Shown: piece after piece, positions 9,429-17,739 of the stretch | Numbering within the stretch: position 1 is the first letter of the stretch | Layout: each line of letters starts with the position of its first letter | Assembly: GCF_904063055.1 (NCBI RefSeq) | Contig: NZ_CAJFCN010000002.1 | Coordinates: 531,023-595,022, forward strand | Direction of reading: 5' to 3' | Length of the DNA: 64,000 bases | Source: Pseudomonas paracarnis | GTDB taxonomy: Bacteria > Pseudomonadota > Gammaproteobacteria > Pseudomonadales > Pseudomonadaceae | Notes under the pieces: model-generated | The model's input: the letters and a program-made list of their open reading frames with translations, nothing else | Database searches by the model: none | Told to the model about the DNA's origin: nothing | Made by a program: the position numbers and the translations under genes

Positions 9429-10100
9429 ATGATCACTTCCCTCGCTGATTGGAAAGGCGTCCCGGCGCCGACTGCGCAACTGCTTGAAGGGCGTTTTATC
9501 CACTTGGAAAAGCTCGACCCGGCGCGCCATGCCGATCAACTGTGGCAAGCCCTTGAAGGCCCAGGGGCCGACCCGAAGCTGTGGGATTACTTGCCCTACG
9601 GCCCGTTCACCGAACGCAGTGCCTTCGACGCCTGGTTGAACAACCACGCCGCCCACAGCGACCCGTACTTTTTCAGCGTGATCGACCGCGCAACGGGCCA
9701 GGTTCAGGGCATCCTCAGCCTGATGTCCATCGTCCCGGCGCAAGGCCGTATCGAAATCGGCCACGTCACCTTCGGCGCACCGATGCAGCGCTCGCCGAAA
9801 AGCACCGAAGCGGTGTACCTGCTGGCCAAATATGCGTTCGAGCAGGGCTACCGTCGGCTGGAGTGGAAGTGCAACAACGGCAACGCGCGGTCCAAGTACG
9901 CAGCCGAGCGCTTGGGGTTCAGTTTTGAAGGAGTGTTCCGCCAGCACATGGTGGTCAAAGGGCAGAACCGCGATACGGCGTGGTATTCGATCCTGAATTC
10001 GGAATGGCCGAAGGTCGGTGCCGGGTTTGAGGCGTGGTTGTCGCAGGCGAACCAGAGTGGGTCGGGCCAGTTGAAGACACTCACAGAGTGCCGGGGTTAA
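9429..10100 (+). CDS. GNAT family N-acetyltransferase, RimJ/RimL-like
   Basis: 223 aa. The start has a strong AAGGAG at 9418-9423, ten bases after the previous stop. The N-terminal LEGRFIHLEKLDPARHADQL and the WDYLPYGPF segment mark the RimJ/RimL-type (Acetyltransf_3) branch. EIGHVTFGAPMQRSPKSTEA and LEWKCNNGNARSKYAAERLG form the CoA-binding and acceptor sides. It is the third gene of the MocR-linked operon. The acceptor cannot be told from sequence. The operon ends before an inverted REP pair. Confidence 0.9.
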   Translation: MITSLADWKGVPAPTAQLLEGRFIHLEKLDPARHADQLWQALEGPGADPKLWDYLPYGPFTERSAFDAWLNNHAAHSDPYFFSVIDRATGQVQGILSLMSIVPAQGRIEIGHVTFGAPMQRSPKSTEAVYLLAKYAFEQGYRRLEWKCNNGNARSKYAAERLGFSFEGVFRQHMVVKGQNRDTAWYSILNSEWPKVGAGFEAWLSQANQSGSGQLKTLTECRG

Positions 10101-10110
10101 TACTCACATG

Positions 10111-10197
10111 TGTGGGAGCTGGCTTGCCTGCGATACAGACACCTCGGTGTATCAGGCAAAACCAGTTGATGCCATCGCAGGCAAGCCAGCTCCCACA
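10111..10197. repeat. REP inverted pair (GCTGGC type)
   Basis: Two perfectly complementary 24-bp arms, 10111-10134 and 10174-10197, begin TGTGGGAGCTGGCTTGCC and are separated by 39 bp. They lie between convergent transcription units, the usual place for Pseudomonas REP doublets (REPINs). The same arm occurs at 23771, 48402 and 63719. Confidence 0.95.
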
Positions 10198-10215
10198 GGT
10201 TTGACTAGCGGTGAA

Positions 10216-11118
10216 TCAGTCGGTCAGGCGCTGCGCCAGCACCGCAATATGCTCCGGTCCGATGCCGCAGCATCCACCCAGATGGCTAGCGCCGCGCGCT
10301 TGCCAATCGGCCGCCCATTGCAAGTAGCCGGGTGGGTCGAGGTCATCGCGCAACGGGTCCAGGCCATCGTTGGCCGTGGCTTCCTTGGGTTGCGGCGGGA
10401 AAGCGTTGGCGTAGGCGCCGATCTGAATCGCTACACCCAAACGGTCGAAGGTCTGGCGGGCAGCGTCAATCGCCGCGCCGATCACTTCCGGCTGGCTGCA
10501 GTTGAACAGCAATACCTGCACCCCCAGTTGCGCCGCCGCCTCGGCTGCGTCCGCCACCGGTTCGCCGGAGCGCAGGCGCGGCACCTCGTCGGTGTCTTCG
10601 TCTTTCAAGGTAAACGACAGCCAGAACGGCTTGCCATCCTTAGGCAGCCCGGCATGGATCGCCCGTGCTTCAGCGATTGAGCTCTGGGTTTCCGCCAGCC
10701 ACAGATCGACATGCGGGGCCAGGCCGTTCACCAAGGGGGTGAGCAACTCACTGACGCGCTCGGCCTGGAACAGATCTGGGCGATAAGAGCCAAATAGCGG
10801 CGGCAGTGAGCCGGCTACCTGCACGGCTTTACCGGAGGCCTGCACCGCCCGTCGCGCCAACTCACCGGCCAGGGCGGCGAGCGCCTGCCCTTCTTGGGCG
10901 AACCGCGCTTCGCCGATATGGAACGGCACCACCGCGTAACTGTTGCTGGTGATCACATTGGCGCCGCTGTCGATGTAGGCCGCGTGCACCGCCTCCACCG
11001 CTTGCGGCGCTTCGCTCAAGGCCAGTGCCGACCATTCCGGCTGACGGAACGGCGCCCCACGGCGTTGCAGTTCACGGCCCATGCCACCATCGAGAATTAC
11101 TGTGCTTACTGCGCCCAT
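10216..11118 (-). CDS. mmuM: Homocysteine S-methyltransferase
   Basis: About 300 aa from the ATG at 11118 (MGAVSTVILDGGMG); in-frame starts at 11133 (ATG) and 11154 (GTG) are possible and none has a good RBS. Zn-dependent homocysteine methyltransferase motifs are present: LDGGMGRELQRRG at the N-terminus, the LFNCSQPE cysteine, and the C-terminal GGCCGIGPEHI supplying two more zinc-ligand cysteines. The reaction transfers a methyl from S-methylmethionine or SAM to homocysteine to give methionine. It is divergent from an amino-acid ABC binding protein and permease, suggesting linked import and use of a methionine precursor such as S-methylmethionine. Confidence 0.85.
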   Translation of the reverse strand: MGAVSTVILDGGMGRELQRRGAPFRQPEWSALALSEAPQAVEAVHAAYIDSGANVITSNSYAVVPFHIGEARFAQEGQALAALAGELARRAVQASGKAVQVAGSLPPLFGSYRPDLFQAERVSELLTPLVNGLAPHVDLWLAETQSSIAEARAIHAGLPKDGKPFWLSFTLKDEDTDEVPRLRSGEPVADAAEAAAQLGVQVLLFNCSQPEVIGAAIDAARQTFDRLGVAIQIGAYANAFPPQPKEATANDGLDPLRDDLDPPGYLQWAADWQARGASHLGGCCGIGPEHIAVLAQRLTD

Positions 11119-11232
11119 ATGCTTTTTACTCATATGCTTATGAAAATAACTCACTATGAGAGTCGTTCTTATAACTATTTAATGCGTACCGTTCGGTTAA
11201 TAACAACCTCTTTTTTATTCAGGTGTTCGATT

Positions 11233-12054
11233 TTGAAATTCAGACCGCTGTTGGCCCTGGGCCTGACGATGTTGGCTGCTTCAACCCAAGCCTTTGGCGG
11301 TGCCACGCTGGATCGTGTCGAGCAGAAGAAAGAGCTGGTCGGCGTGCTGATGGAAAGCTATCCACCGTTTTCATTTCTCAATGACCAGAACCAGCTCGAC
11401 GGTTTCGACGTGGACGTGGCCAAGGCCGTGGCACAAAAACTGGGCGTGAAGTTGCGCCTGGAAACTCCGTCCTGGGACGTGATCGCCGCCGGCCGCTGGA
11501 GCGGGCGCTACGACATCTGCATCTGTTCCATGACCCCAAGCAAGGCACGCGCCGAGGTGTTCGACTTCCCGGTGGAGTACTACGCCTCGCCCGCCGTGAT
11601 TGTGGTCAATGCCAAGGACGACCGCATCCACGAAGCCCGGGACCTGAGCGGCAAGAAAGTCGGCCTCACTAGCGCCTCTAGCTACGAAAGCTACCTGAAC
11701 AAGAACCTGGTGATCGAAGGCGCCGAAGACACGCAGTTGCAGTACCCGTTCGAGGAGGTGCAGATCGCCCCGTACGACACCGACAACGTGGCGTTCCAGG
11801 ATCTGGGCCTGGGCGCTGGCGTGCGCCTGGATGCGATCCTCACCAACCTGGTCACCGCACAGCCGCGCCTGAGCCAGGACAAGCGTTTCAAGCTCGCCGG
11901 TGTGCCGCTGTACTCGGAGCCCAATTCGGTGGCCATCGAGAAAGGCGACCCGCAGTGGGACAGCAAAGTGCGTGAGGTCTTCGCCCAGCTCAAGCAGGAC
12001 GGAACCTTGAGCGCGCTGTCGCAAAAATGGATCGGCGCCGATATCAGCCGATGA
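11233..12054 (+). CDS. Amino-acid ABC transporter periplasmic binding protein (family 3)
   Basis: The chosen TTG start (11233) gives a compact signal peptide, KFRPLLALGLTMLAASTQAFG, with an AGGTG about eight bases upstream. An in-frame ATG at 11182 would add 17 residues with a second hydrophobic stretch. The mature protein is a family 3 solute-binding protein: LVGVLMESYPPFSF, QLDGFDVDVAKAVAQKLG, WDVIAAGRWSGRYDICICSM and AIEKGDP near the end. The permease start overlaps its stop (ATGA). The polar amino-acid substrate is not certain; the mmuM neighbour hints at a methionine-related compound. Confidence 0.85.
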   Translation: MKFRPLLALGLTMLAASTQAFGGATLDRVEQKKELVGVLMESYPPFSFLNDQNQLDGFDVDVAKAVAQKLGVKLRLETPSWDVIAAGRWSGRYDICICSMTPSKARAEVFDFPVEYYASPAVIVVNAKDDRIHEARDLSGKKVGLTSASSYESYLNKNLVIEGAEDTQLQYPFEEVQIAPYDTDNVAFQDLGLGAGVRLDAILTNLVTAQPRLSQDKRFKLAGVPLYSEPNSVAIEKGDPQWDSKVREVFAQLKQDGTLSALSQKWIGADISR

Positions 12055-12821
12055 GTTTTCGCCTACGGCTTTACCTGACCTGGGCGGCGCTGTTCGCGCT
12101 GTTTGCGAGTTTCTTCCTGAGCTTTGACCTGAAGTTCTCGATCATCCTCGACAAGCTGCCCAACCTGGTCGGCCTGCACCTTGCGCCCAACGGCTTCCTG
12201 CAAGGCGCGGCGCTGACGCTGTTCTTGTGCCTGTGCGCCATTGTCGCGTCGTCGGTGCTGGGCTTTATCACCGCGTTGGGGCGCCTGTCCAAAAGTGCCG
12301 TGGCGTTCGGCATCGCCAGTTTCTACGCCTCGTTCTTTCGCGGCACGCCGCTGCTGATCCAGATCCTGTTGATCTACCTGGGCCTGCCGCAATTGGGGCT
12401 GGTGCCAGGCGCCATCGTCGCCGGGATCATCGCGTTGTCACTGAATTACGGCGCCTACCTGAGCGAGATTTTCCGCGCCGGCATCCTCGGCGTGCCCCAC
12501 GGCCAACGCGAGGCCGCGCTGGCCCTGGGCATGCGCGACAGGGCGATCTTCTGGCACGTGACCCTGCCCCAGGCCATGCGCACCATCATCCCGCCGGCCA
12601 CCAACCAGTTCATCTCGATGCTCAAGGACTCCTCCCTGATCTCGGTGATGGGCGTGTGGGAAGTGATGTTTCTGGCGCAGTCCTATGGCCGCTCAAGCTA
12701 CCGCTATATCGAGATGCTCACGACGGCGGCGATCATTTATTGGGTGATGTCCCTGGGGCTGGAATTGATCCAGGCGCGGATGGAGCGGCATTTCGGCAAG
12801 GGCTACGTGCGGCGCGGTTGA
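12051..12821 (+). CDS. Amino-acid ABC transporter permease (HisM/GlnP type)
   Basis: 256 aa from the ATG overlapping the binding-protein stop. Several membrane helices and the family EAA loop (EAALALGMRDRAIFWHVTLPQA) that docks on the ATPase are clear, as are FFRGTPLLIQI and PPATNQFISMLKDSS. The family needs an ATP-binding subunit, but none follows: the next gene is 3 bp away on the other strand. An ATPase must come from elsewhere in the genome. Confidence 0.9.
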   Translation: MSFRLRLYLTWAALFALFASFFLSFDLKFSIILDKLPNLVGLHLAPNGFLQGAALTLFLCLCAIVASSVLGFITALGRLSKSAVAFGIASFYASFFRGTPLLIQILLIYLGLPQLGLVPGAIVAGIIALSLNYGAYLSEIFRAGILGVPHGQREAALALGMRDRAIFWHVTLPQAMRTIIPPATNQFISMLKDSSLISVMGVWEVMFLAQSYGRSSYRYIEMLTTAAIIYWVMSLGLELIQARMERHFGKGYVRRG

Positions 12822-12824
12822 CGG

Positions 12825-13103
12825 TCAGGGCCTGTTGCGCCGCACCTTGACCACGCCCATCTGCAAACCGAAGGGCCGAAACACGGCATTCAGCGATTTC
12901 AGGGTTGGGTTGCCATCGCCATGTTCGATATGCACCAGGGTACGCACCGAAATTTTGCACATTCTGGCGAACTGGCTTTGGTGCAGGCCGGTCACTTCGA
13001 TGCGCAGGCGGCGTACGGCGGAGCCCAGCTCAAGCGAGCCACCGGCCAAGCCTTGTTCGACGCTGTCGATCAACAACGCACGAGCATCCATGCTAATCGT
13101 CAT
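12825..13103 (-). CDS. hipB: HipB-like XRE-family antitoxin/repressor
   Basis: 92 aa from the ATG at 13103, which overlaps the hipA stop (ATGA); a GTG at 13115 is the only alternative. A Cro/CI-type helix-turn-helix is visible (LHQSQFARMCKISVRTLVHIEHGDG), followed by NPTLKSLNAVFRPFGLQMGV as in HipB-type proteins. It probably neutralises the adjacent HipA-like kinase and binds the palindromes upstream of hipA. The gene follows hipA rather than preceding it, the reverse of the textbook hipBA order. Confidence 0.8.
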   Translation of the reverse strand: MTISMDARALLIDSVEQGLAGGSLELGSAVRRLRIEVTGLHQSQFARMCKISVRTLVHIEHGDGNPTLKSLNAVFRPFGLQMGVVKVRRNRP

Positions 13104-14503
13104 CTCAACCCCCACTGCCTGAGACGCAGGTCCAGTTTCCCTAATGGGATGCTTGGGTGATTCAAGGTCACAGCGGGCACGCCACTGGCCACCAGAAGAT
13201 CCGGTAATGCACGCAGGTGCTCGGCTGTTTGTCGCAGGCGTTCAAAGCTTTGCTCGGGGTCGACGAGGTCGGCCAGAGCCTCGCATACCGCTCGCCAATT
13301 GATATCCCCGGCGATTTCCAAGGGTTTGGGCCATTTGGTGGTTCGAGTGACGGCTTCAGCGTCCATTACCATGGGTGCCAAATCATAAATGGGGGCCAGG
13401 CGCAGCGCCTTGGGCTCGCGGATGATCGATGTATTGCGGCCGTGGTTATCCGAATTACCCAGCACTTTATTCAGCAAATCCCGGCGCAGGTACTCTGCGA
13501 CCAGATCTGCGACGTGGTCCTCTTGTCCCACTGCTCGCCATTGATCGACCAACAGCCTCACCACCTCCAGATGATCCATGTAGCTGCCAGGGGTGGTCAC
13601 ACCGGCCAAGGAATAGATCGACTCGACGGCCAGCCGTTCAACACCGCCCTCACCCAGCCTGCGATCAAAACGATGCATCCACAGGCTGGGTTTTGTCGCC
13701 TCTTCCAGCGCCAGCCCTTGGGTGGCGACCGTTTCGATGCCAAGAGACTCAAGCGCCCGGTAATAGTGGTACTCACTTCGCAGGATATCTTGATCAGTCT
13801 GCGTAGCCTGGTTGCGCGCGAACTTGATGAACCAGTGCTGAGCGACGTCAGCGTCATTCAGGATCGCGTCTGGATACAGCAAGCCATCTACGCCTTGGGT
13901 CATCAACAATTTCGGTGCCTCGCCCCCTGCTCCGGTAGCACCGCCGATGGCAGCACCTTGTTCATAGGCATATTCCAGGAAACGGCTATCGCGACTGACG
14001 ACCTCATGTCGTGCAAACCCCATCGGGGTTTCACCGCCCAGGGCTTGGATGGACTCCTTGATCCGCATGTTGCCAATCGGCGCCGACGTACTGCGCCCCA
14101 GCAAGAACAAGTCGTCATCGATGGCCTGGGGTTTCTCACGACCAAGACGCTGCATCAAAAAGCGCTTGGCCGCGCCGGCTGGCGCGATATCGTGCAAAAA
14201 AGCGGGGGCTGACTTGAGCACCGTAACGTCCCAATCCAGCGGGAACCGGGCACTGGCCGCGTAGCAAAAAGGCTGCTGGATCTCTTCGAGGTGATCGGCC
14301 AGATAATCCTGGCGGTAATGAAACCTGCAGGGCCCGACAAAACCCCGTTGCGGTTCAGGAAATTCAAGCCGCATAGCATCATGCCAGTGCCCGGCGGTGA
14401 AAATTTGCAGCGTCAAAGAGTAAGCGGTGTCTTTCTGCAATTTAGTGCACCTGCTAAGCAGTGATGAGAGCAACACATGCAATATAGTGCATTTCTCACT
14501 CAT
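13100..14503 (-). CDS. hipA: HipA-like serine/threonine kinase toxin
   Basis: Up to 467 aa from the ATG at 14503, but two operator-like palindromes lie inside the first 23 codons. The true start may therefore be further in, near the LTLQIF segment where homologues usually begin (no convincing RBS there). HipA signatures: a Gly-rich GGATGAGGEAPKLLM loop, HRFDRRLGE, the catalytic GNSDNHGRN (about residue 347) and IYDLAPM in place of the metal-binding DFG-like motif. In E. coli HipA phosphorylates GltX and induces dormancy; the target here is unknown. Base composition at the 5' end is AT-rich compared with neighbours. Confidence 0.8.
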   Translation of the reverse strand: MSEKCTILHVLLSSLLSRCTKLQKDTAYSLTLQIFTAGHWHDAMRLEFPEPQRGFVGPCRFHYRQDYLADHLEEIQQPFCYAASARFPLDWDVTVLKSAPAFLHDIAPAGAAKRFLMQRLGREKPQAIDDDLFLLGRSTSAPIGNMRIKESIQALGGETPMGFARHEVVSRDSRFLEYAYEQGAAIGGATGAGGEAPKLLMTQGVDGLLYPDAILNDADVAQHWFIKFARNQATQTDQDILRSEYHYYRALESLGIETVATQGLALEEATKPSLWMHRFDRRLGEGGVERLAVESIYSLAGVTTPGSYMDHLEVVRLLVDQWRAVGQEDHVADLVAEYLRRDLLNKVLGNSDNHGRNTSIIREPKALRLAPIYDLAPMVMDAEAVTRTTKWPKPLEIAGDINWRAVCEALADLVDPEQSFERLRQTAEHLRALPDLLVASGVPAVTLNHPSIPLGKLDLRLRQWGLR

Positions 14504-14574
14504 AGAGTGTCTTTATATATGCATTAAAATGCAGATATGGAGGGGAAAGACCTGGAGATATGCAATTTAATTCA
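14436..14574. promoter_or_regulatory. Four phased TGCA-N6-TGCA operator-like palindromes at the hipA promoter
   Basis: TGCAATTTAGTGCA (14436-14449), TGCAATATAGTGCA (14478-14491), TGCATTAAAATGCA (14520-14533) and TGCAATTTAATTCA (14561-14574; one mismatch). The centres are 42, 42 and 41 bp apart, four helical turns, placing all sites on one face of the DNA. Minus-strand -10-like TATATA/TATAAA lies next to the third site. Autoregulation by the HipB-like protein is the simplest reading. The fourth site ends 90 bp before the divergent autotransporter gene. Confidence 0.7.
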
Positions 14575-14663
14575 TACGACTTGACCGTCATCACTGCGAC
14601 ACATTTCTGCAACGACCTTGCGCTATACCAGTCGACTCGCTTGCCATAACAAGGTCGCCCAGC

Positions 14664-17630
14664 ATGCCCCCGTGTCCACAATGCCTCGCGCTCGCCATCA
14701 CCCTGTTGGCCAGCGGCAGTTTCATTGAAGCAGCCGCAGCCAAGACCCTGCAGATCGACACGCCTACGACACAGGGGCAAACCCTGGGTGGCAGTGATAC
14801 GTTGACCACGTCGGCGCCTGGCAGCATTACAACCTCCGGGGTGGCGGTGACGCTCAAGGACGGCACCCGCGGTGCGGGGGTGGTGGTGACTAACGCGGGC
14901 AAGCTGGTCTCCAGTGGCGGTCGGGGTATCGACAGTTCGGGGAACGTCAGCGGGGAGCGCAGGTACAGCGTTTACAACCTTGCCGGTGGGGTGATTCAAG
15001 GTGCCAATGATGCGTTGCGCATCAACAGTAACGTTGTCAGCGGCAGCGTGCTGATCGACAACAGCGGCACCCTTCGCTCGGCCACCGGCCAAGGGCTGGA
15101 CCTGGATGCGCTGCGCAGCAGCAACGTCACCACCACGATCATCAACCGTGCCGGTGGCTTGATTCGCGGGGAGGCCAGCGACGGCATGAAGACTGGCGCC
15201 AACGCCTCTATCACTAACTACGGTGAGATCTCCACCGGCAACACCTTCTCCCGCGATGACAAGTTCGATGGCGTGGACATCGACTCCGCCAGCGGCGTGA
15301 CGGTGACCAACTATGGCCTGATTTCCGGTGGCCGCCATGGCATCACCACGGACGAGGGCGCCACGCTGACCAACTACGGCACGGTGATCGGCCGCAACGG
15401 CTCGGGCTTTGGTTCCGATGGCGACGGCACTGTGATCAACCACGGCACCATCACCGGCGCGTTCTCCGGGCTGCAACCGGATGGCGACGGTGACGGCGTG
15501 GACATCGACAAGATCGCCCATATCGAAAACTACGGCGTCATCCAGGGTGTCGGCGCCGGGGGTGTCGACAAGAACGGCTTTGCCAACGGCAGCGAAGGGA
15601 TCGCCCTGGGCGGTGGCTCTCTCTACAACGCCAAAGGCGCGTTGGTCAGTGGTGCCAACAATGCCATCCTGGTGGACGACGGCAGCGACGGGCCGGGGCT
15701 CGCGGCTACCATCCTGGAGAACCACGGCACGATTCAGGGCCTGGATGGCTTTGGCGTGAAGTTCGTCGGCAACTATGCCGACACGGTTATCAATAGCGGC
15801 ACGATCAGCGGCAGTAATGGCCTGGCCCTGGATTTGGGCGGCGGCGATGACCAGCTGATCTTGCGCAACGGCAGCCGCTTTATCGGCACGGTGGACGGCG
15901 GCAGTGGTTACGACCGACTGACCCTGGACGACGTCGCAGGGGGCAGTTTTGGCGACAGCCGCAACCTTGAATGGCTGGAGGTCAAGCAAGGTACCTGGAC
16001 GTTGACCGGCCAGGGTGATTTCAGCGACGGCGGCAAGATTTCCACCGGTGCCAAGCTGGTCAACCAAGGCGGGATTACCGGTAACGTGACGGTCGACACA
16101 GGCGGTGTGTATGCCGGCGGCGGCTCGGTGGGCAGCCTGGTGGTGAACGGCACCCTGCAGACCAACACCGCGTTGGGCACCGCCACCATCAACCGCGACT
16201 TGCGCATGGGCAGCGGCTCGACCCTGGCCTATGGCGTCAACGCCGACGGCAGCAGCGCGCCGATCAAGGTCGGCGGCACCGCTTACCTCAATGGCGCGAC
16301 CCTGGCGGTCAACCCCGGCGAAGGCACCTACCCCTGGCAAAGCCATTACAGCGTGCTGCAAGCCGGCAGCATCAATGGCACGTTTGGCAAGGTCACCAGC
16401 GACTACGCCTTCCTGACCCCAACCCTGGATTACAGCGCCACTCAGGTCGGCCTTACATACACCCGTAACGACATCGCCTTCAACCAATTCGCCAGCACCG
16501 GCAATGGCGCCAGCGCCGCCAACAGCCTGGCAGGCCTGGGCACGAACAACCCGCTGTACAACGCCCTGCTCAATACCACCAGCGCCACAGCCGGGGCAGC
16601 CATCGAGCAACTGGCGGGCAGTAGCACCGCCAACCTCACCAGCGCCACCCTCAATGCCAGTGCGCAAGTGGGCCACAGCATGCTCGCCGCCATGCACCAG
16701 GTGGGTGGCGGTGCGGGACTGCTGGTGGGGCTCAATGACCAAGATACGCCGGTACTGGCCGCCACCGGCGTGCCCGCCGAGGTGCGCAACCTCAATGACC
16801 CGAACGCGCGCGGCCGCCTGTGGCTGCAAGGCATCGGCAGCTACGGCAAGCTCGATGGCGAGCACGGCAGTAACGGCTTGACCCAACGCACCAAAGGTAC
16901 AGTGCTCGGCGCCGATTGGGCGCTGGATAGTGACTGGCGCCTGGGTGTGCTGGGCGGTTACTCCAAGACCGACCTGGACACCACCGGTGTGGACGGCAGC
17001 GTCGACAGCTGGCACGCCGGCGTCTATGCCCTGCGCCAGAGCGGCCCACTGGCCTTGCGCCTGGGTGCGGCCTACAGCGGGCATCAGGGCGACAGTAAAC
17101 GCACGGTGGCCTTCAACGGTTTTAACGACCGCCCCAAGGGCGACTATGACGCCAACAGCCAGCAGGCTTTCGCTGAACTGGGCTACGCCATGGGTAGTGG
17201 CCGCTTGAGCGCAGAACCGTTCGCCAACCTCGGCTACCAGCGCTACCAACGCGACGGCTATAACGAAAAAGGCGGCGCCGCTGCGTTGCATGTCGAGGGC
17301 CAGACCCAGGACAACTTCAGCAGCACCTTCGGCCTTCGCCTGGCGCACCTGAGCCAGCTGGACAACGGCGTCAGCCTCACACCTCGTGCCAGCGTTGGCT
17401 GGAAGCACACCTATGGCGATGTCGACAGCACCACACGCCAGGCTTTCCTGGCCGGTGGCACCGTCTTCAATGTGCAAGGCAGTGCGCTGGATCGGGACAG
17501 CCTGTTGCTCGAAGCGGGCCTGGACGTAGGCTTATCCGTCCGTCATCGCCTGGGCCTGGGCTATACCGGCGAAGTGGGCAGCAACAGCCGCAACCATGCG
17601 CTGACCGGCCAATGGCAGATGAGTTTTTAA
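14664..17630 (+). CDS. Autotransporter (type Va) with beta-helical passenger
   Basis: 988 aa. A signal peptide (about residues 1-26) is followed by a passenger at roughly 27-560. Its turn repeats of the form VTNYGLISGG, LTNYGTVIGRN and VINHGTITG are typical of a right-handed beta-helix. A linker helix region precedes the C-terminal 12-strand barrel, about 715-988, which starts LWLQGIGSYGKLDG and ends in the outer-membrane signature GQWQMSF. The barrel is clearly paralogous to that of the next gene. The passenger has no recognised catalytic triad or RGD; adhesion or biofilm roles are usual for this class but are inference here. It faces the hipA promoter across 160 bp. Confidence 0.9.
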   Translation: MPPCPQCLALAITLLASGSFIEAAAAKTLQIDTPTTQGQTLGGSDTLTTSAPGSITTSGVAVTLKDGTRGAGVVVTNAGKLVSSGGRGIDSSGNVSGERRYSVYNLAGGVIQGANDALRINSNVVSGSVLIDNSGTLRSATGQGLDLDALRSSNVTTTIINRAGGLIRGEASDGMKTGANASITNYGEISTGNTFSRDDKFDGVDIDSASGVTVTNYGLISGGRHGITTDEGATLTNYGTVIGRNGSGFGSDGDGTVINHGTITGAFSGLQPDGDGDGVDIDKIAHIENYGVIQGVGAGGVDKNGFANGSEGIALGGGSLYNAKGALVSGANNAILVDDGSDGPGLAATILENHGTIQGLDGFGVKFVGNYADTVINSGTISGSNGLALDLGGGDDQLILRNGSRFIGTVDGGSGYDRLTLDDVAGGSFGDSRNLEWLEVKQGTWTLTGQGDFSDGGKISTGAKLVNQGGITGNVTVDTGGVYAGGGSVGSLVVNGTLQTNTALGTATINRDLRMGSGSTLAYGVNADGSSAPIKVGGTAYLNGATLAVNPGEGTYPWQSHYSVLQAGSINGTFGKVTSDYAFLTPTLDYSATQVGLTYTRNDIAFNQFASTGNGASAANSLAGLGTNNPLYNALLNTTSATAGAAIEQLAGSSTANLTSATLNASAQVGHSMLAAMHQVGGGAGLLVGLNDQDTPVLAATGVPAEVRNLNDPNARGRLWLQGIGSYGKLDGEHGSNGLTQRTKGTVLGADWALDSDWRLGVLGGYSKTDLDTTGVDGSVDSWHAGVYALRQSGPLALRLGAAYSGHQGDSKRTVAFNGFNDRPKGDYDANSQQAFAELGYAMGSGRLSAEPFANLGYQRYQRDGYNEKGGAAALHVEGQTQDNFSSTFGLRLAHLSQLDNGVSLTPRASVGWKHTYGDVDSTTRQAFLAGGTVFNVQGSALDRDSLLLEAGLDVGLSVRHRLGLGYTGEVGSNSRNHALTGQWQMSF

Positions 17631-17739
17631 TCGCACCGTACTAGAGACAACTCCCGCAAAACGGTGGTCGATAGCCTGACAGTTATCCCCCCGCACCTCG
17701 CCTAAATTCCCGGCCTCATTCATCAGAGGTTGGGAATTC

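Noticed and set aside
14496..17477. 993-aa open frame on the minus strand, opposite the autotransporter
   Set aside because: Repetitive Ala/Val/Gly-rich translation with no domain. It mirrors the GC-rich repeats of the beta-helix passenger and lacks an RBS; a shadow of the real gene.
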